A DNA stretch of 64,000 nt from Streptococcus cuniculi (GCF_001921845.1 NZ_MSJM01000003.1:62001-126000), one strand, 5' to 3'; counted from the stretch's first letter, positions 25,188 through 34,893 are shown. Notes: generated from the sequence alone by a model not told the origin. Translations and numbers: made by a program.

Positions 25188-26195
25188 TTAATGCTTGTCA
25201 AAACTGAGAACTGTTTTCCCACGTGAACGACCGTTGGCTACCTTATCAAGGGCTGCATTGACTTCTTCAAATGGATAAACGGTATCAATGGACGGCTTGA
25301 TTTCAAGTTTCGTGAAAATATCCGCCACTTCTTGTAACTGCTGACCATTGCTTTCCACAAAGATGAAATGATAATGCACACCGTATTTCGTAGCCATCTT
25401 GTCAAACTTATGACCTGCTGCTTCAAACAAAAGTTGTTTTGCTATTGGTAACTTCATGCGTTTTGCAAAAGCACCATTTGGCATGGCACGAAGGGATACC
25501 AAGTGCCCACCTTTTTTCATAATAGACATTTGCTTTTCAGTCTCTGCCCCGCCAAGTGTGTCCAAGACATAATCGACGTCCTTGATGAGCTTGGTATAGT
25601 CTTCTGTCTTGTAGTCGATAAAGCGATCCGCCCCTAGAGCTAGAACACGCTCCGCATTGGCTCCGTCACCGTTGGTCATGACGGTTAAGCCTTTAGCTTT
25701 TGCGATAGGAATCGCCATCCCACCGACACCACCAGTACCCCCAGAAATGAAGATAGTCTTGCCTGCTTGAGCCTGCATCAAGTCAAGCGCCTGCATGATG
25801 GTTAGAGCCGTAAGAGGAACAGCGGCTGCCTCCACATCTGTCAAATACTCTGGCACCTTCGCAAGGGCCTTAGCGTCTACTGCGACATACTCGGCAAAGG
25901 CACCGATATGATCAAGCGGCAAACGCCCAAAGACGCGGTCGCCCACTGCAAATTGCTTGACGTTTGAGCCTACTTGCTCCACCACACCAACGACCTCATT
26001 TCCCGCCGTCTGTGGCAATTTATAAGGAACAATCATCTTCACCTCACCACGGCTAATCATATTATCTAGTGGATTAACCCCTGCTGCTTTGACCTTGATA
26101 AGCACTTGATGTTGGGCAATTGTTGGTTTGGCAATGTCCACCATTGTTAGTGCGATATTGTTTTTGTTATAAGTTGTATGTTGTGCTGCTTTCAT
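25188..26195 (-). CDS. Medium-chain NADP-dependent oxidoreductase (quinone-oxidoreductase-like)
   Basis: 335-residue zinc-independent medium-chain dehydrogenase. The N-terminal GroES-like domain (about 1-125) lacks the zinc cysteines seen in AdhP; the Rossmann domain carries GGTGGVGG near residue 150. Such enzymes reduce quinones or enones with NADPH. I chose the ATG at 26195 (MKAAQHTTYN) because GGAAG precedes it. An operator-like sequence lies upstream and is shared with the Rrf2 gene, so it is probably derepressed by electrophile or redox stress. Confidence 0.88.
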   Translation of the reverse strand: MKAAQHTTYNKNNIALTMVDIAKPTIAQHQVLIKVKAAGVNPLDNMISRGEVKMIVPYKLPQTAGNEVVGVVEQVGSNVKQFAVGDRVFGRLPLDHIGAFAEYVAVDAKALAKVPEYLTDVEAAAVPLTALTIMQALDLMQAQAGKTIFISGGTGGVGGMAIPIAKAKGLTVMTNGDGANAERVLALGADRFIDYKTEDYTKLIKDVDYVLDTLGGAETEKQMSIMKKGGHLVSLRAMPNGAFAKRMKLPIAKQLLFEAAGHKFDKMATKYGVHYHFIFVESNGQQLQEVADIFTKLEIKPSIDTVYPFEEVNAALDKVANGRSRGKTVLSFDKH

Positions 26196-26225
26196 GTTTT
26201 CTTCCTTTTCTTTATTTCGATGTAC

Positions 26226-26240
26226 TTGTATCTGAATCAA
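26226..26240. promoter_or_regulatory. Operator-like site before the oxidoreductase gene
   Basis: TTGTATCTGAATCAA, an imperfect copy of the palindrome TGTATCTGATACA found before the Rrf2 gene at 26728-26740. Confidence 0.5.
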
Positions 26241-26261
26241 GTCTATGTTTGCCTTAAGAAA

Positions 26262-26281
26262 ATCTGACGGATTCGTCAGAT
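26262..26281 (-). terminator. Hairpin overlapping the Rrf2 stop codon
   Basis: Perfect 8-bp stem ATCTGACG/CGTCAGAT around a 4-base loop, followed by TTTTCTT on the minus strand. The Rrf2 stop codon (26276-26278) is inside the stem. Confidence 0.55.
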
Positions 26282-26707
26282 ACGAGCTTGCTTGGCTGCA
26301 TGATAGAGATTGTCAATCACCTGCTCTAACGTTTGGTCTGCCAAGTTTTTTTCAAGTTGTTGCTCCACACTTGTAAAAATGGGGGCTACTGCTCCTTCGA
26401 TATGCTGTCCAACCGGGCATTCCTGATTGGCATGTTGATGCATTTGAAAGAGACGGATGTGGTCCACTTCCTGCGTCGCATAGTAAATCTCTAGCAAAGA
26501 TATTTCCTTGGGAGACTTGCTAAGCTGATAGCCCGACTTCCCTTGGTGGGAGGTAATCAGTTCAGCATTTTTCAACAGGGCAATGACTTTCCGTATGTAA
26601 CTCGGATTTGTCCCAACACTTGTCGCCAAGGCTTGAGAACTTAACACTTCCTTGCTTTCGCTAATCATGGCTAGAATATGAAGGGCAACAGAAAATTTTG
26701 TATCCAT
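26276..26707 (-). CDS. Rrf2 family transcriptional regulator
   Basis: 143-residue Rrf2-type winged-helix regulator. The N-terminal helix-turn-helix (about 10-60) contains SSQALATSVGTNPSYIRKVI. A single conserved Cys in NQECPVGQHIEG near residue 101 is placed as in YwnA-type members that sense thiol-reactive compounds rather than binding an iron-sulfur cluster (which needs three Cys). It probably represses itself and the downstream oxidoreductase-hydrolase genes through the shared palindrome. Confidence 0.88.
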   Translation of the reverse strand: MDTKFSVALHILAMISESKEVLSSQALATSVGTNPSYIRKVIALLKNAELITSHQGKSGYQLSKSPKEISLLEIYYATQEVDHIRLFQMHQHANQECPVGQHIEGAVAPIFTSVEQQLEKNLADQTLEQVIDNLYHAAKQARI

Positions 26708-26727
26708 AGAAGGCTCCTTTTTATTCC

Positions 26728-26740
26728 TGTATCTGATACA
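26728..26740. promoter_or_regulatory. Palindromic operator before the Rrf2 gene
   Basis: TGTATCTGATACA, a perfect 13-bp dyad 21 bases before the Rrf2 ATG; an imperfect copy lies at 26226-26240. Confidence 0.55.
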
Positions 26741-26825
26741 AGAACAAGTTTACCATAAAGAAATGCTCTTGACAAGACTTTTGCTCAAAAAATACTCCAT
26801 TACTGTGTCCATTGTACCGACAGAT

Positions 26826-26863
26826 AAAAAAACGCAACTCTCTTGTCACGAGAAATTGCGTTT
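26826..26863 (-). terminator. Terminator of the NAD(P)-binding protein gene
   Basis: AACGCAA ... TTGCGTT stem with a run of T on the minus strand, about 75 bases after the stop. Confidence 0.7.
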
Positions 26864-26937
26864 GATCATTGGTTTGAATACTCCACAATTCAAATATTGG
26901 TTTGTATCTGACTATGGTATGGATAACTCATACCAAC

Positions 26938-27567
26938 CTACTTTCCAAGGACTGAAATGCGTGCTTGAGGGTGAGCAGCCGCTTCTACTTCATCAACCAT
27001 AGCGATGGCATAATCTGCATAACTAATCTTGCTTTCACCTGCTTCATTTACCGTAAAGACCTCGCCTGCAAGGATATAGTCACCCGTTTTTGGATAGGCT
27101 ACTTCAAAGTCCGCTGCTGGACTGATATAGGTCCAGTTGACATCTTTGACATTTCGAAGAGCTGCTAAGCCCTTGCTCATGGCCTCTGCCAAGGGGAAAT
27201 AGTCTGCTGGAAAATCTGGTGTCTGGTAGAGTTGAGTCGTTAGGCTCTCATCCACATACAAGCTCCCTGCTCCACCAACGACCAAGAGGCGTGTGCCACT
27301 TCCTGCTAAAATGGCGGTCAAATGCTCCAAAGAAGTCGTGTGTTGCGGAAATGTTTCGGGTGTAAATGCCCCAAAAGCACTAACCACCGCATCAAATCCT
27401 GCCAAGTCAGCTGCTTCCAAGGCAAATAAATCTTTTTGCAAGACTTCTTGCGCCTGCGATTGATTGCTGGAGCGGACAATGGCTGTCACCTCATGCCCAC
27501 GCGCCACCGCTTCTGCTACAATCGCTTGTCCTGCCTGTCCATTTGCACCAATTACTGCTAGTTTCAT
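26938..27567 (-). CDS. NAD(P)H-binding atypical short-chain dehydrogenase
   Basis: 209-residue NAD(P)-binding protein of the NmrA/BVR-B-like group. The nucleotide loop is GANGQAGQA (about 7-15). The VSAFGAF segment and YFPLAEAMSKGLAALRN, with a Tyr and Lys in active-site position, follow. Substrate unknown; relatives are called oxidoreductases or redox sensors. The start at 27567 (MKLAVIGANG) has a GGAG site. Two TTGTAA-N9-TTACAA dyads directly upstream should control it. Confidence 0.85.
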   Translation of the reverse strand: MKLAVIGANGQAGQAIVAEAVARGHEVTAIVRSSNQSQAQEVLQKDLFALEAADLAGFDAVVSAFGAFTPETFPQHTTSLEHLTAILAGSGTRLLVVGGAGSLYVDESLTTQLYQTPDFPADYFPLAEAMSKGLAALRNVKDVNWTYISPAADFEVAYPKTGDYILAGEVFTVNEAGESKISYADYAIAMVDEVEAAAHPQARISVLGK

Positions 27568-27583
27568 TTGTTTTCTCCAATCG

Positions 27584-27604
27584 TTGTAATTATTTTTGTT
27601 ACAA
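27584..27604. promoter_or_regulatory. Operator dyad O1, TTGTAA-N9-TTACAA
   Basis: 21-bp dyad 17 bases before the ATG of the NAD(P)-binding protein gene. Same arms and spacing as O2. Confidence 0.65.
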
Positions 27605-27625
27605 CATAATTCTATCACCTATTTG

Positions 27626-27646
27626 TTGTAATGTCAATCGTTACAA
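27626..27646. promoter_or_regulatory. Operator dyad O2, TTGTAA-N9-TTACAA
   Basis: Second 21-bp dyad. Its centre is 42 bases from that of O1, four turns of the helix, so two dimers could bind on the same face. Confidence 0.65.
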
Positions 27647-27673
27647 CTCGGATTTAAAAATGACCCTCTGAAC

Positions 27674-27697
27674 AAAAAAAGACTAGCTCAACCAGTC
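27674..27697 (-). terminator. Terminator after the small membrane protein
   Basis: GACTGG...TAGTC-type stem with a run of seven T on the minus strand. Confidence 0.6.
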
Positions 27698-27715
27698 CTT
27701 TCTATATAGCAATCA

Positions 27716-27922
27716 CTACACCTCATCTTTCTCATCCTGTTTTGACTTAGCAATGAGGCTAGCAATGATGATGCCAAGTAGCATACCAAACGCCGGTCCC
27801 ATTGCAAGGCCAATTGGAAGATTATCTATCAAACTACCGATAACAAAGCCTAGAGAGACCCCAAAAGACGAACCAAGGATGATTCCGATAGCTAGGTGGT
27901 TATCATTTTTCTCTTTTTTCAT
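27716..27922 (-). CDS. Small two-helix glycine-rich membrane protein
   Basis: 68-residue protein with a charged start (MKKEKNDN), two membrane helices (about 10-31 and 36-58) rich in Gly zipper patterns, and a charged tail (KSKQDEKDEV). No known function. Its ATG overlaps the stop of the Rrf2 gene upstream (ATGA), so it is translated together with that regulator. Confidence 0.7.
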   Translation of the reverse strand: MKKEKNDNHLAIGIILGSSFGVSLGFVIGSLIDNLPIGLAMGPAFGMLLGIIIASLIAKSKQDEKDEV

Positions 27923-28371
27923 ATTCTTTCTCCTTCTACATGACTTTTTTCTTGCGCTTCACGGACTAAGTCAGCCAGTGTTGTTTGTTGAAGTTGATGT
28001 TCTAAGGCTTTTTGAGCTTCCTCCAAGCGACCATCTAAGACAGCATGGATATTTCGTCCGACATTGCAATCGGGATTGGGATTGTCATGAAAACCAAAGA
28101 GCTGACCCGATTTTCCCAAACTATCGACTGCTTCATAGACATCATAGAGGCTAATCTGATCAAATGGCTGGACAATCTTTGCTCCTCCCGTCCCCCTAGC
28201 AACCGCGACTAGCTTTGCTGCCTTAAGCTGAGACAGGACATTACGAATAATCACAGGATTGACCCCTACGCTACCTGCTAAATAGTCGCTCGTCACCTTG
28301 GTCGCCTCTCCCTCAAGACCCAAGACCACCAAGATATGGGTTGCAATGGTAAAACGGCTTGAAATCTGCAT
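27919..28371 (-). CDS. Rrf2 family transcriptional regulator, second copy
   Basis: 150-residue Rrf2 regulator. The helix-turn-helix contains SDYLAGSVGVNPVIIRNVLSQL (abridged), with a wing RGTGGAKI, and a single Cys in PDCNVGRNI near residue 98, as in YwnA-like members. It differs clearly from the regulator at 26276. The ATG at 28371 has an AAAGGAGG site. TTGTAAC half-sites lie upstream, matching the arms of O1 and O2, so it is the likely regulator of the adjacent NAD(P)-binding protein gene. Confidence 0.88.
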   Translation of the reverse strand: MQISSRFTIATHILVVLGLEGEATKVTSDYLAGSVGVNPVIIRNVLSQLKAAKLVAVARGTGGAKIVQPFDQISLYDVYEAVDSLGKSGQLFGFHDNPNPDCNVGRNIHAVLDGRLEEAQKALEHQLQQTTLADLVREAQEKSHVEGERI

Positions 28372-28424
28372 GTCATCCTCCTTTTTCTTTAGTATAACGA
28401 ATTTCCATTGTAACATCAACCCTT

Positions 28425-28480
28425 AGAACCTGTATTCACAGCTTAGCAACTCTAATTAGGAACTTATGAATACAGGTTCT
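28425..28480. repeat. 14-bp perfect inverted repeat between Rrf2 and citB
   Basis: AGAACCTGTATTCA (28425-28438) and TGAATACAGGTTCT (28467-28480) around a 28-base loop that itself has a TTAG/CTAA pair. No T run follows, so it is not an ordinary terminator. Confidence 0.7.
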
Positions 28481-28551
28481 TACGTCAATCATTTTTTCAT
28501 TCTTATCTCCAAATCCATGTTACAAAACCTTACACAAAACTCTTTTTCTCA

Positions 28552-28580
28552 TTGACGAATCCAGTTAGCAGCTGTATAAT
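28552..28580 (+). promoter_or_regulatory. Promoter of the citB operon
   Basis: TTGACG (28552-28557) and TATAAT (28575-28580), exact 17-base spacer, 38 bases before the citB ATG. Confidence 0.85.
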
Positions 28581-28617
28581 AATTGTCAAAATTGGAAAAA
28601 TATACGGAGGTATTGAG

Positions 28618-31284
28618 ATGAAAAAGACCAGTAAATCGTCGTTCAATCATCGTGAATTTAGCTACTACAGTATCCGATATGCAGTAGAGCAAGAAGGCAA
28701 GGATATCACACACCTTCCCTATACAATCCGTATCTTAATTGAAAGTTTAGTCAGGAACTATGACGAAGAAGATGTTACAAAACATCACATTTCAAACCTA
28801 ATCAATTATGATGCACAAGCTCCTCGTGGTGAAGTTCCTTTCAAACCAAGCCGCGTGATTCTCCAAGATTTTACTGGTGTTCCTGTTGTGGTCGACCTTG
28901 CTTCTATGCGTGAAGCAATGATTGCTCACGGTGGAAATCCTGATTTGATTAACCCTGAAATTCCAGTCGACTTGGTCATTGACCACAGTGTACAGGTAGA
29001 TGCCTACGGCTGCGATACAGCCTTGGAAGAGAATGTTACATTAGAATTTGAGCGAAATAATGAACGCTATGAATTTCTCAAATGGGCTGAAAACTCCTTT
29101 GACAATTACCGTGCTGTTCCCCCTGCAACTGGGATTATTCATCAGGTCAATATTGAGTTTTTGAGCGATGTCATCATCGAAAAAGAAGGGCTACTCTATC
29201 CTGATTCCATGTTTGGAACAGACAGTCATACCACTATGATCAACGGAATTGGGGTCCTTGGTTGGGGTGTGGGCGGTATTGAAGCAGAAGCTGCCATGCT
29301 GGGAGAGGCTTCTTATTTCCCTGTACCAGAAGTCATCGGCGTGCGTTTCACAGGTCAGCTCCCCAAGATTGCAACGGCAACCGATTTGGCGCTCACCGTC
29401 ACACAAGTCTTGCGCAAGGAGCAGGTGGTTGGGAAATTCGTCGAATACATAGGTCCAGGGCTTGCTCATTTGAGCTTAGCAGACCGCGCAACCATTGCCA
29501 ATATGGCGCCTGAATACGGTGCAACCTGCGGTTACTTCCCTATTGATCAGGAAACCTTAAACTACATGCGCCTGACCAATCGAGACGAAGACCACATTGG
29601 CCTCACCGAACACTATGCCAAACTCAACGACCTCTTCTACAATCCAGATATCGAGCCTCGCTACAGCAAGGTTATCGAGATTGACTTATCCAGTATCCGT
29701 CCCAGTATCGCAGGTCCAAAACGACCGCAAGATTTGATTGATTTAGCAGATGCCAAGTCCACCTTTGAAGCAAGTATCAGTCGAGAAGCAGGGACACAGG
29801 GATTTGGTTTGACCCCAGAAGAACTGGACAAAACCGCTACCGTTATGATTGATGGGCAGGCTTTCCCAATCAAAACAGGGCATGTGGCAATCGCTGCGAT
29901 TACCTCTTGCACCAACACCTCCAATCCCTACGTCCTCATGGCTGCAGGACTTCTTGCCCGTAATGCAGTCGAAAAAGGGTTGAGGGTTGCGCCAACCGTC
30001 AAAACATCGCTCGCTCCAGGTTCCAAGGTCGTCTCTGCCTATCTGAAAGCGTCAGGCCTCCAAGACTACCTAGACAATCTGGGCTTTCAAGTTGTGGGCT
30101 ACGGCTGCACCACCTGTATCGGAAACTCCGGAAATCTCCGTCCCGAAGTGGCACAAGCCATTGCAGACAAGGACCTACTCGCTTCTGCTGTCCTCTCTGG
30201 CAATCGAAATTTTGAAGGACGCATCAATCCCCTTGTCAAAGCCAATTTCCTCGCTAGCCCACCGCTCGTGGTCGCCTACGCTCTCGCAGGAACGACTACC
30301 ATTGACCTAACCCGTGACCCACTAGGACTTGACGCTGACAATCAGCCTGTTTATCTGGAGGATATCATGCCCAAAAGACAGGAAATCGAAGCCTACGTTG
30401 ACCAGTATGTCACCCGTGACCTCTTTCAAAAAGAGTACGAACACGTCTTTTCAGATAGCCAGAAGTGGAACCAGATTCCTGTCACCAAAAGCCAGAACTA
30501 CCACTGGAATGCTCAATCCACCTACATTCAAAATCCGCCCTATTTTGACCAGTTAGATGACGACTTAGCGATTCGCCCTCTGCTCAACCTTCAGCCTCTT
30601 GCAAAATTCGGTGATAGTGTCACGACAGACCACATTTCACCAGCTGGAAATATTGCTCGCATCAGCCCTGCCGCCCGCTATTTAAGCGAACACGGCGTGG
30701 ACTATATGGACTTTAATTCCTACGGCAGCCGCAGGGGCAATCATGAGGTCATGATGCGCGGCACCTTTGCCAATATCCGTATCAAAAATGAATTGGCAAA
30801 CGGCAGAGTAGGTGGTTATACTTCCTATAAAGGAGAAATCATCCCGATTTACGATGCAGCCATGGCCTATCAGGCAGAAAAAGTCGGCACCTTGATCATC
30901 GCTGGAAAAGATTATGGTATGGGCTCAAGCCGTGACTGGGCTGCAAAAGGTTCTGCCCTGCTCGGTGTCAAGGCAGTCTTAGCTGAAAGTTTTGAGCGCA
31001 TCCACCGCTCTAACCTCGTCATGATGGGGATTGCGCCACTCCAGTTTTTAGAAGGACAGACAGCAGATAGTCTTGGTTTGACTGGTTTGGAACGCTATGA
31101 TATTCATCTTCCTGAAACGCCCACTATTCAAGAAGTCGTGGACATTGTCGCACACGGAGAGAAAGGGGACATCGCCTTTCAAGCCTTGTTGCGCTTTGAT
31201 GCAGTTGCAGATATTCGCTACTACCAAAACGGCGGCATTCTCCCCATGGTCGTCCGCAAGAAACTGGCTGCATCTCATCCCTAG
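28618..31284 (+). CDS. acnA: Aconitate hydratase
   Basis: 888-residue aconitase A/IRP1-type enzyme, citrate to isocitrate. The 4Fe-4S cysteine pattern is SCTNTSNP for the first ligand and [10 protein letters not shown] for the other two, followed by the swivel domain from about residue 640 with [15 protein letters not shown]. Full length. CGGAGG precedes the ATG at 28618. First gene of a three-gene operon with citrate synthase and isocitrate dehydrogenase that makes 2-oxoglutarate for glutamate from oxaloacetate and acetyl-CoA, as described for Streptococcus mutans (citB-citZ-icd). Confidence 0.97.
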   Translation: MKKTSKSSFNHREFSYYSIRYAVEQEGKDITHLPYTIRILIESLVRNYDEEDVTKHHISNLINYDAQAPRGEVPFKPSRVILQDFTGVPVVVDLASMREAMIAHGGNPDLINPEIPVDLVIDHSVQVDAYGCDTALEENVTLEFERNNERYEFLKWAENSFDNYRAVPPATGIIHQVNIEFLSDVIIEKEGLLYPDSMFGTDSHTTMINGIGVLGWGVGGIEAEAAMLGEASYFPVPEVIGVRFTGQLPKIATATDLALTVTQVLRKEQVVGKFVEYIGPGLAHLSLADRATIANMAPEYGATCGYFPIDQETLNYMRLTNRDEDHIGLTEHYAKLNDLFYNPDIEPRYSKVIEIDLSSIRPSIAGPKRPQDLIDLADAKSTFEASISREAGTQGFGLTPEELDKTATVMIDGQAFPIKTGHVAIAAITSCTNTSNPYVLMAAGLLARNAVEKGLRVAPTVKTSLAPGSKVVSAYLKASGLQDYLDNLGFQVVGYGCTTCIGNSGNLRPEVAQAIADKDLLASAVLSGNRNFEGRINPLVKANFLASPPLVVAYALAGTTTIDLTRDPLGLDADNQPVYLEDIMPKRQEIEAYVDQYVTRDLFQKEYEHVFSDSQKWNQIPVTKSQNYHWNAQSTYIQNPPYFDQLDDDLAIRPLLNLQPLAKFGDSVTTDHISPAGNIARISPAARYLSEHGVDYMDFNSYGSRRGNHEVMMRGTFANIRIKNELANGRVGGYTSYKGEIIPIYDAAMAYQAEKVGTLIIAGKDYGMGSSRDWAAKGSALLGVKAVLAESFERIHRSNLVMMGIAPLQFLEGQTADSLGLTGLERYDIHLPETPTIQEVVDIVAHGEKGDIAFQALLRFDAVADIRYYQNGGILPMVVRKKLAASHP

Positions 31285-31300
31285 ATAGAAAGGAAAGCCT

Positions 31301-32428
31301 ATGGTAGAAGAAAATGGATTAAAGGATTTAATTGCTTGTCATACCCGCATCAGCTCGATTGTCGATGACCATCTGGCCTATGCAGGCTATGATATCGCAG
31401 AATTGATGAACAATCAGGCTACGTTTGAAGAGACCATTTTTCTCCTTTGGAACTTGCGGCTGCCATCTGCAAGAGAATACCAAAACTTCACAGACGAATT
31501 GCGGGCTAACTATGACATCAGCGATGCCGTCGAACAATGTATCCTCATTCAGTCGCGCAAGCACCTCCACCCCATGAGTGTCCTGCGCTCCACCGTCAGC
31601 CTCTTAGGTGTCTACAATGTCAATGCAGAAGAACAGTCGTTTGAGGCCACCTACGAGCAGTCGATTCAGTTAATGGCAAAGATTCCTACGATTATTGCCA
31701 CCTTTGCTCGCTTGCGAAATGGACAGACACCAATTGCACCGCGCAAGGATTTAGGTTTTGCAGAAAATTTCCTCTATATGTTGACAGGAAAAACCCCTTC
31801 TGCACTTGAAATCGAAGCCCTCAACAAGGCCTTGATTTTACATGCCGATCACGAACTCAATGCTTCCACCTTTGCAGCCCGTGTCTGCGCTTCAACCCTG
31901 TCTGATATTTATTCCTGCGTTACGACCGCTATCGGTACCTTGAAAGGCCCGCTCCACGGTGGAGCCAATGAACGTGTCTTTGATATGTTGCAGGAAATCC
32001 GTGAACACGGTGATACTAAATCCTATCTCCAACAAAAATTGGATTCGCAGGAAAAAATCATGGGCTTTGGCCACCGCGTCTACAAGAGACAAGACCCTAG
32101 AGAAAGCTACCTCCGCCAAATGGCAAAAGAATTGACCCTCGGCACAGAAAATGAAATCTGGTACCACCTCTCACGGGAAATCGAAGAATACATGAAACAC
32201 AGCAAGGGCTTGATTCCAAATGTGGATTTCTATTCGGCAACGGTCTACCATGTCCTTGGTATTGATAGTTCCATCTTTACACTGATTTTTGCCATGAGTC
32301 GGGTCGCTGGTTGGATTGCCCATATTCAGGAACAACAGCGTTTTAATAAACTGATGCGCCCTCGTTCCCACTATCTCGGACCCGAAAAACTGACCTATGT
32401 CCCCCTAGAAAGGAGAGCCCATGCCTGA
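31301..32428 (+). CDS. citZ: Citrate synthase
   Basis: 375-residue type II-like citrate synthase. The catalytic histidines lie in DHELNAST and GPLHGGAN and GFGHRVYK, and the acid in the late NVDFYSA segment (Asp). It condenses oxaloacetate with acetyl-CoA. GAAAGGAA precedes the ATG, 16 bases after acnA. The 3' end overlaps icd by eight bases, a sign of coupled translation. Confidence 0.96.
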   Translation: MVEENGLKDLIACHTRISSIVDDHLAYAGYDIAELMNNQATFEETIFLLWNLRLPSAREYQNFTDELRANYDISDAVEQCILIQSRKHLHPMSVLRSTVSLLGVYNVNAEEQSFEATYEQSIQLMAKIPTIIATFARLRNGQTPIAPRKDLGFAENFLYMLTGKTPSALEIEALNKALILHADHELNASTFAARVCASTLSDIYSCVTTAIGTLKGPLHGGANERVFDMLQEIREHGDTKSYLQQKLDSQEKIMGFGHRVYKRQDPRESYLRQMAKELTLGTENEIWYHLSREIEEYMKHSKGLIPNVDFYSATVYHVLGIDSSIFTLIFAMSRVAGWIAHIQEQQRFNKLMRPRSHYLGPEKLTYVPLERRAHA

Positions 32429-33602
32429 TTTTATTTCCCTAAAAAATGGCAAACTCATCGTGCCTGACCACCCTATTATCCCTTATATCGAAGGTGACGG
32501 AGTTGGACAAGACATCTGGTCCCAAGCACAAGTTGTCTTTGATTATGCAGTCGAAAAAGCCTATCAAGGACGCAGAAAAGTAAAATGGCTAGAAGTCTTG
32601 GCTGGTAAAAAAGCCTATGATACAACAGGACAGTGGCTACCAGAAGAAACCATGACACGCATTAAAGACCATCTCGTTGCCATCAAAGGACCACTTGAGA
32701 CCCCTGTCGGTGGTGGCATCCGCTCGCTCAATGTCGCCCTACGTCAAGAACTGGATCTCTATGCCTGCCTGCGACCGATTCGCTATTTTAAGGGAATCGA
32801 TAGCCCCCTCAAAGACCCGGAAAAGACCAATATCACCGTCTTTAGGGAAAATACCGAGGACATCTATGCAGGGATTGAATGGGAGGCTAAGACGGCAGAC
32901 GTCAAACGCGTAATTGAGTTTCTTCAAACTGACATGAAGGTAGACAAGATTCGCTTCCCAGCCACCAGCAGCATCGGTATCAAACCGATTTCAATCGAAG
33001 GAAGCGAACGGATTGTGCGTGCTGCGATTGAATACGCCTTGAAACATAAGCTCTCTCACGTCACCCTCGTCCACAAGGGAAATATCCAGAAGTTTACCGA
33101 AGGTGGCTTTCGCAAATGGGGCTACGAACTAGCCCAGCGCGAATACGGGGCATACTTGGAAAGTGGACAACTGCAAATCAACGACATCATCGCAGATAAT
33201 TTCTTCCAGCAGGCCCTGCTCCACCCTGAAAACTTTGATGTGGTCGTCCTGACCAACCTCAATGGTGATTATGCAAGCGACGCCCTTGCCGCTCAAGTAG
33301 GTGGCATCGGCATCTCACCCGGCGCCAATATCAATTACCAGACAGGACACGCGATTTTTGAAGCTACTCATGGCACCGCGCCAGATATTGCAGGCCAAGA
33401 CAAGGCAAACCCTTGCTCCATCCTTCTTTCTGGTGCCATGCTCTTTGCCTATATCGGCTGGCAGGAGGTGGCCGACCGTATTCAAGGAGCGATTGAAAAA
33501 GCCTTAGAAAACCAAGAAATGACCGCTGACTTAGCACAAGCCTCTAAGGTAAAAGCCCTTAGCACCAGCCAGTTTGCTAAGCGTTTAATTACCTATCTAT
33601 AG
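32421..33602 (+). CDS. icd: Isocitrate dehydrogenase
   Basis: 393-residue decarboxylating isocitrate dehydrogenase. Visible are GDGVGQDIW near residue 29, the phospho-site-type Ser in [14 protein letters not shown], and the cofactor segment GTAPDIAGQ. At the two cofactor-selecting positions there is Asp-Ile, whereas NADP enzymes of the Escherichia coli type have Lys-Tyr, so NAD use is likely. It ends the operon and gives 2-oxoglutarate. Confidence 0.96.
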   Translation: MPDFISLKNGKLIVPDHPIIPYIEGDGVGQDIWSQAQVVFDYAVEKAYQGRRKVKWLEVLAGKKAYDTTGQWLPEETMTRIKDHLVAIKGPLETPVGGGIRSLNVALRQELDLYACLRPIRYFKGIDSPLKDPEKTNITVFRENTEDIYAGIEWEAKTADVKRVIEFLQTDMKVDKIRFPATSSIGIKPISIEGSERIVRAAIEYALKHKLSHVTLVHKGNIQKFTEGGFRKWGYELAQREYGAYLESGQLQINDIIADNFFQQALLHPENFDVVVLTNLNGDYASDALAAQVGGIGISPGANINYQTGHAIFEATHGTAPDIAGQDKANPCSILLSGAMLFAYIGWQEVADRIQGAIEKALENQEMTADLAQASKVKALSTSQFAKRLITYL

Positions 33603-33616
33603 ATGACAAATTCTTC

Positions 33617-33722
33617 TATAGTCTTTTGAATGAACGTTGATACACCGTCACTTTCGACTTGCTGTACTCCAGTACTATCCGCATCTCAGTTCCTTGTCTA
33701 AAAGTTCATTCAGTTGACTATA
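33617..33722. repeat. RUP-like element, 106 bp
   Basis: TATAGTC...GACTATA ends with inner arms GAATGAAC and GTTCATTC. It shares its ends, size and a CAGTxCTATCxGCAxCTC...CCTTGTC interior with 13075-13179. Confidence 0.65.
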
Positions 33723-33734
33723 ATACTCCTCCCC

Positions 33735-33763
33735 AAAAAATCTAGCCAAAGACTAGATTTTTT
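33735..33763. terminator. Bidirectional terminator between icd and OYE gene
   Basis: AAAAAATCTAG / CTAGATTTTTT perfect stem with a 7-base loop. Confidence 0.85.
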
Positions 33764-33777
33764 CTTCTATGTAAGGA

Positions 33778-34869
33778 CTATTCTTCAATCGTAAACCAAT
33801 CGCCCATGGCTTGGATAGTTGTCCACATTTTAGGTGGCAATTGCAATTCATCGACATGTGCCTTTGAAATGCTGAGCTTGACAGGACTGTTGGTTGCGAT
33901 TTTTTCGACAAAGTCTGGGTCTGTCACCAAGGTATGCCCAATCCCAACCAAGTCCGCACCTTCTGCTAGCGCTTGTTCAATGGCAGCTTTGGACTGGATA
34001 GCCCCTGTGGTCATTAAGGTGAGCTTGCCTGCCACTTTTTCAGCAAAAAGGGAGACATAGGTCTTATCAAAGCCATCAGGTTTTGACGTACCCGCCTCGA
34101 CCAAGGACAGATGGAGATAATCGACCCCTGCTTCTGCTAAGCGTTCGGCTAAGACCAAAGTATCGGCTACCTTCAAGCCGGCCTCCATCGGCTCATCTGG
34201 TGATAAGCGATAACCCAAGATAAATTCAACATTCCCAGATTGTTTAATCGTTTGGCGAATTTCCTTGACAAGCTCAAGCGCAAAGCGCATGCGATTTTCT
34301 AAAGAGCCACCCCAGCGGTCGTTCCGCTTGTTAAAGTAAGGCGACAGGAAATTTTGAATCAAGAAACCATGTGCGCCATGAATTTCCACTCCGTCAAATC
34401 CTGCTTCAATGGCGCGTCTGGTTGCCTGTCCAAAGGCTTTGATGACCTCTACAATCTCACTATCTGTCAATTCCCGCGGAATTAAGCTATCGACAAAGGC
34501 AGTTTTAGGCGTTTCCACAGGGCTACTGCTGACCACATCATCAGTCAAAAATGGCAAGGCCTTATTTCCTGCATGATTGATTTGAAGAATAGCCTTGGCA
34601 CCATTTGCCTTTATTGTCTTTGCAAGAGCCCTCAAGCCCGGTAGAAAGTCATCGCTATCTACGGAAAATTCATTGGTAAAGCCAATGCCGTTTGACTGAA
34701 CATGGGCACAACCAGTAATCACCAAGCCTACCCCAGCATTTCTAAGACCATAATAAGCTAACTCTTCCTCTGATACACTATAATCATCCTGACTCGCCCA
34801 TGTCGTCATCGGCGCCATGACCAAACGATTTTTTAAAGTAGTATGCTTTAACGTTACTGATTCAAACAT
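33778..34869 (-). CDS. Old yellow enzyme family NADH:flavin oxidoreductase
   Basis: 363-residue FMN-dependent TIM barrel of the OYE family. Visible are the N-terminal LKNRLVMAPMTTW, substrate-binding HxxH-type residues in QINHAGNKA, GFDGVEIHGAHGFLIQNFLSP, and FMN phosphate-binding near MTTGAI and GIGHTLVTDP. Members reduce activated alkenes or quinones. GAGGAA precedes the ATG. Divergent from a TetR gene; two similar dyads lie in the shared promoter region, so it is probably repressed by that TetR protein. Confidence 0.92.
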   Translation of the reverse strand: MFESVTLKHTTLKNRLVMAPMTTWASQDDYSVSEEELAYYGLRNAGVGLVITGCAHVQSNGIGFTNEFSVDSDDFLPGLRALAKTIKANGAKAILQINHAGNKALPFLTDDVVSSSPVETPKTAFVDSLIPRELTDSEIVEVIKAFGQATRRAIEAGFDGVEIHGAHGFLIQNFLSPYFNKRNDRWGGSLENRMRFALELVKEIRQTIKQSGNVEFILGYRLSPDEPMEAGLKVADTLVLAERLAEAGVDYLHLSLVEAGTSKPDGFDKTYVSLFAEKVAGKLTLMTTGAIQSKAAIEQALAEGADLVGIGHTLVTDPDFVEKIATNSPVKLSISKAHVDELQLPPKMWTTIQAMGDWFTIEE

Positions 34870-34893
34870 AGTTATTCCTCATTTCTATTTATC

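Noticed and set aside
26763..27002. Plus-strand open frame of 79 codons between the Rrf2 gene and the NAD(P)-binding gene
   Set aside because: It overlaps a terminator and the end of the NAD(P)-binding gene on the other strand, has no ribosome site, and resembles no protein I know.
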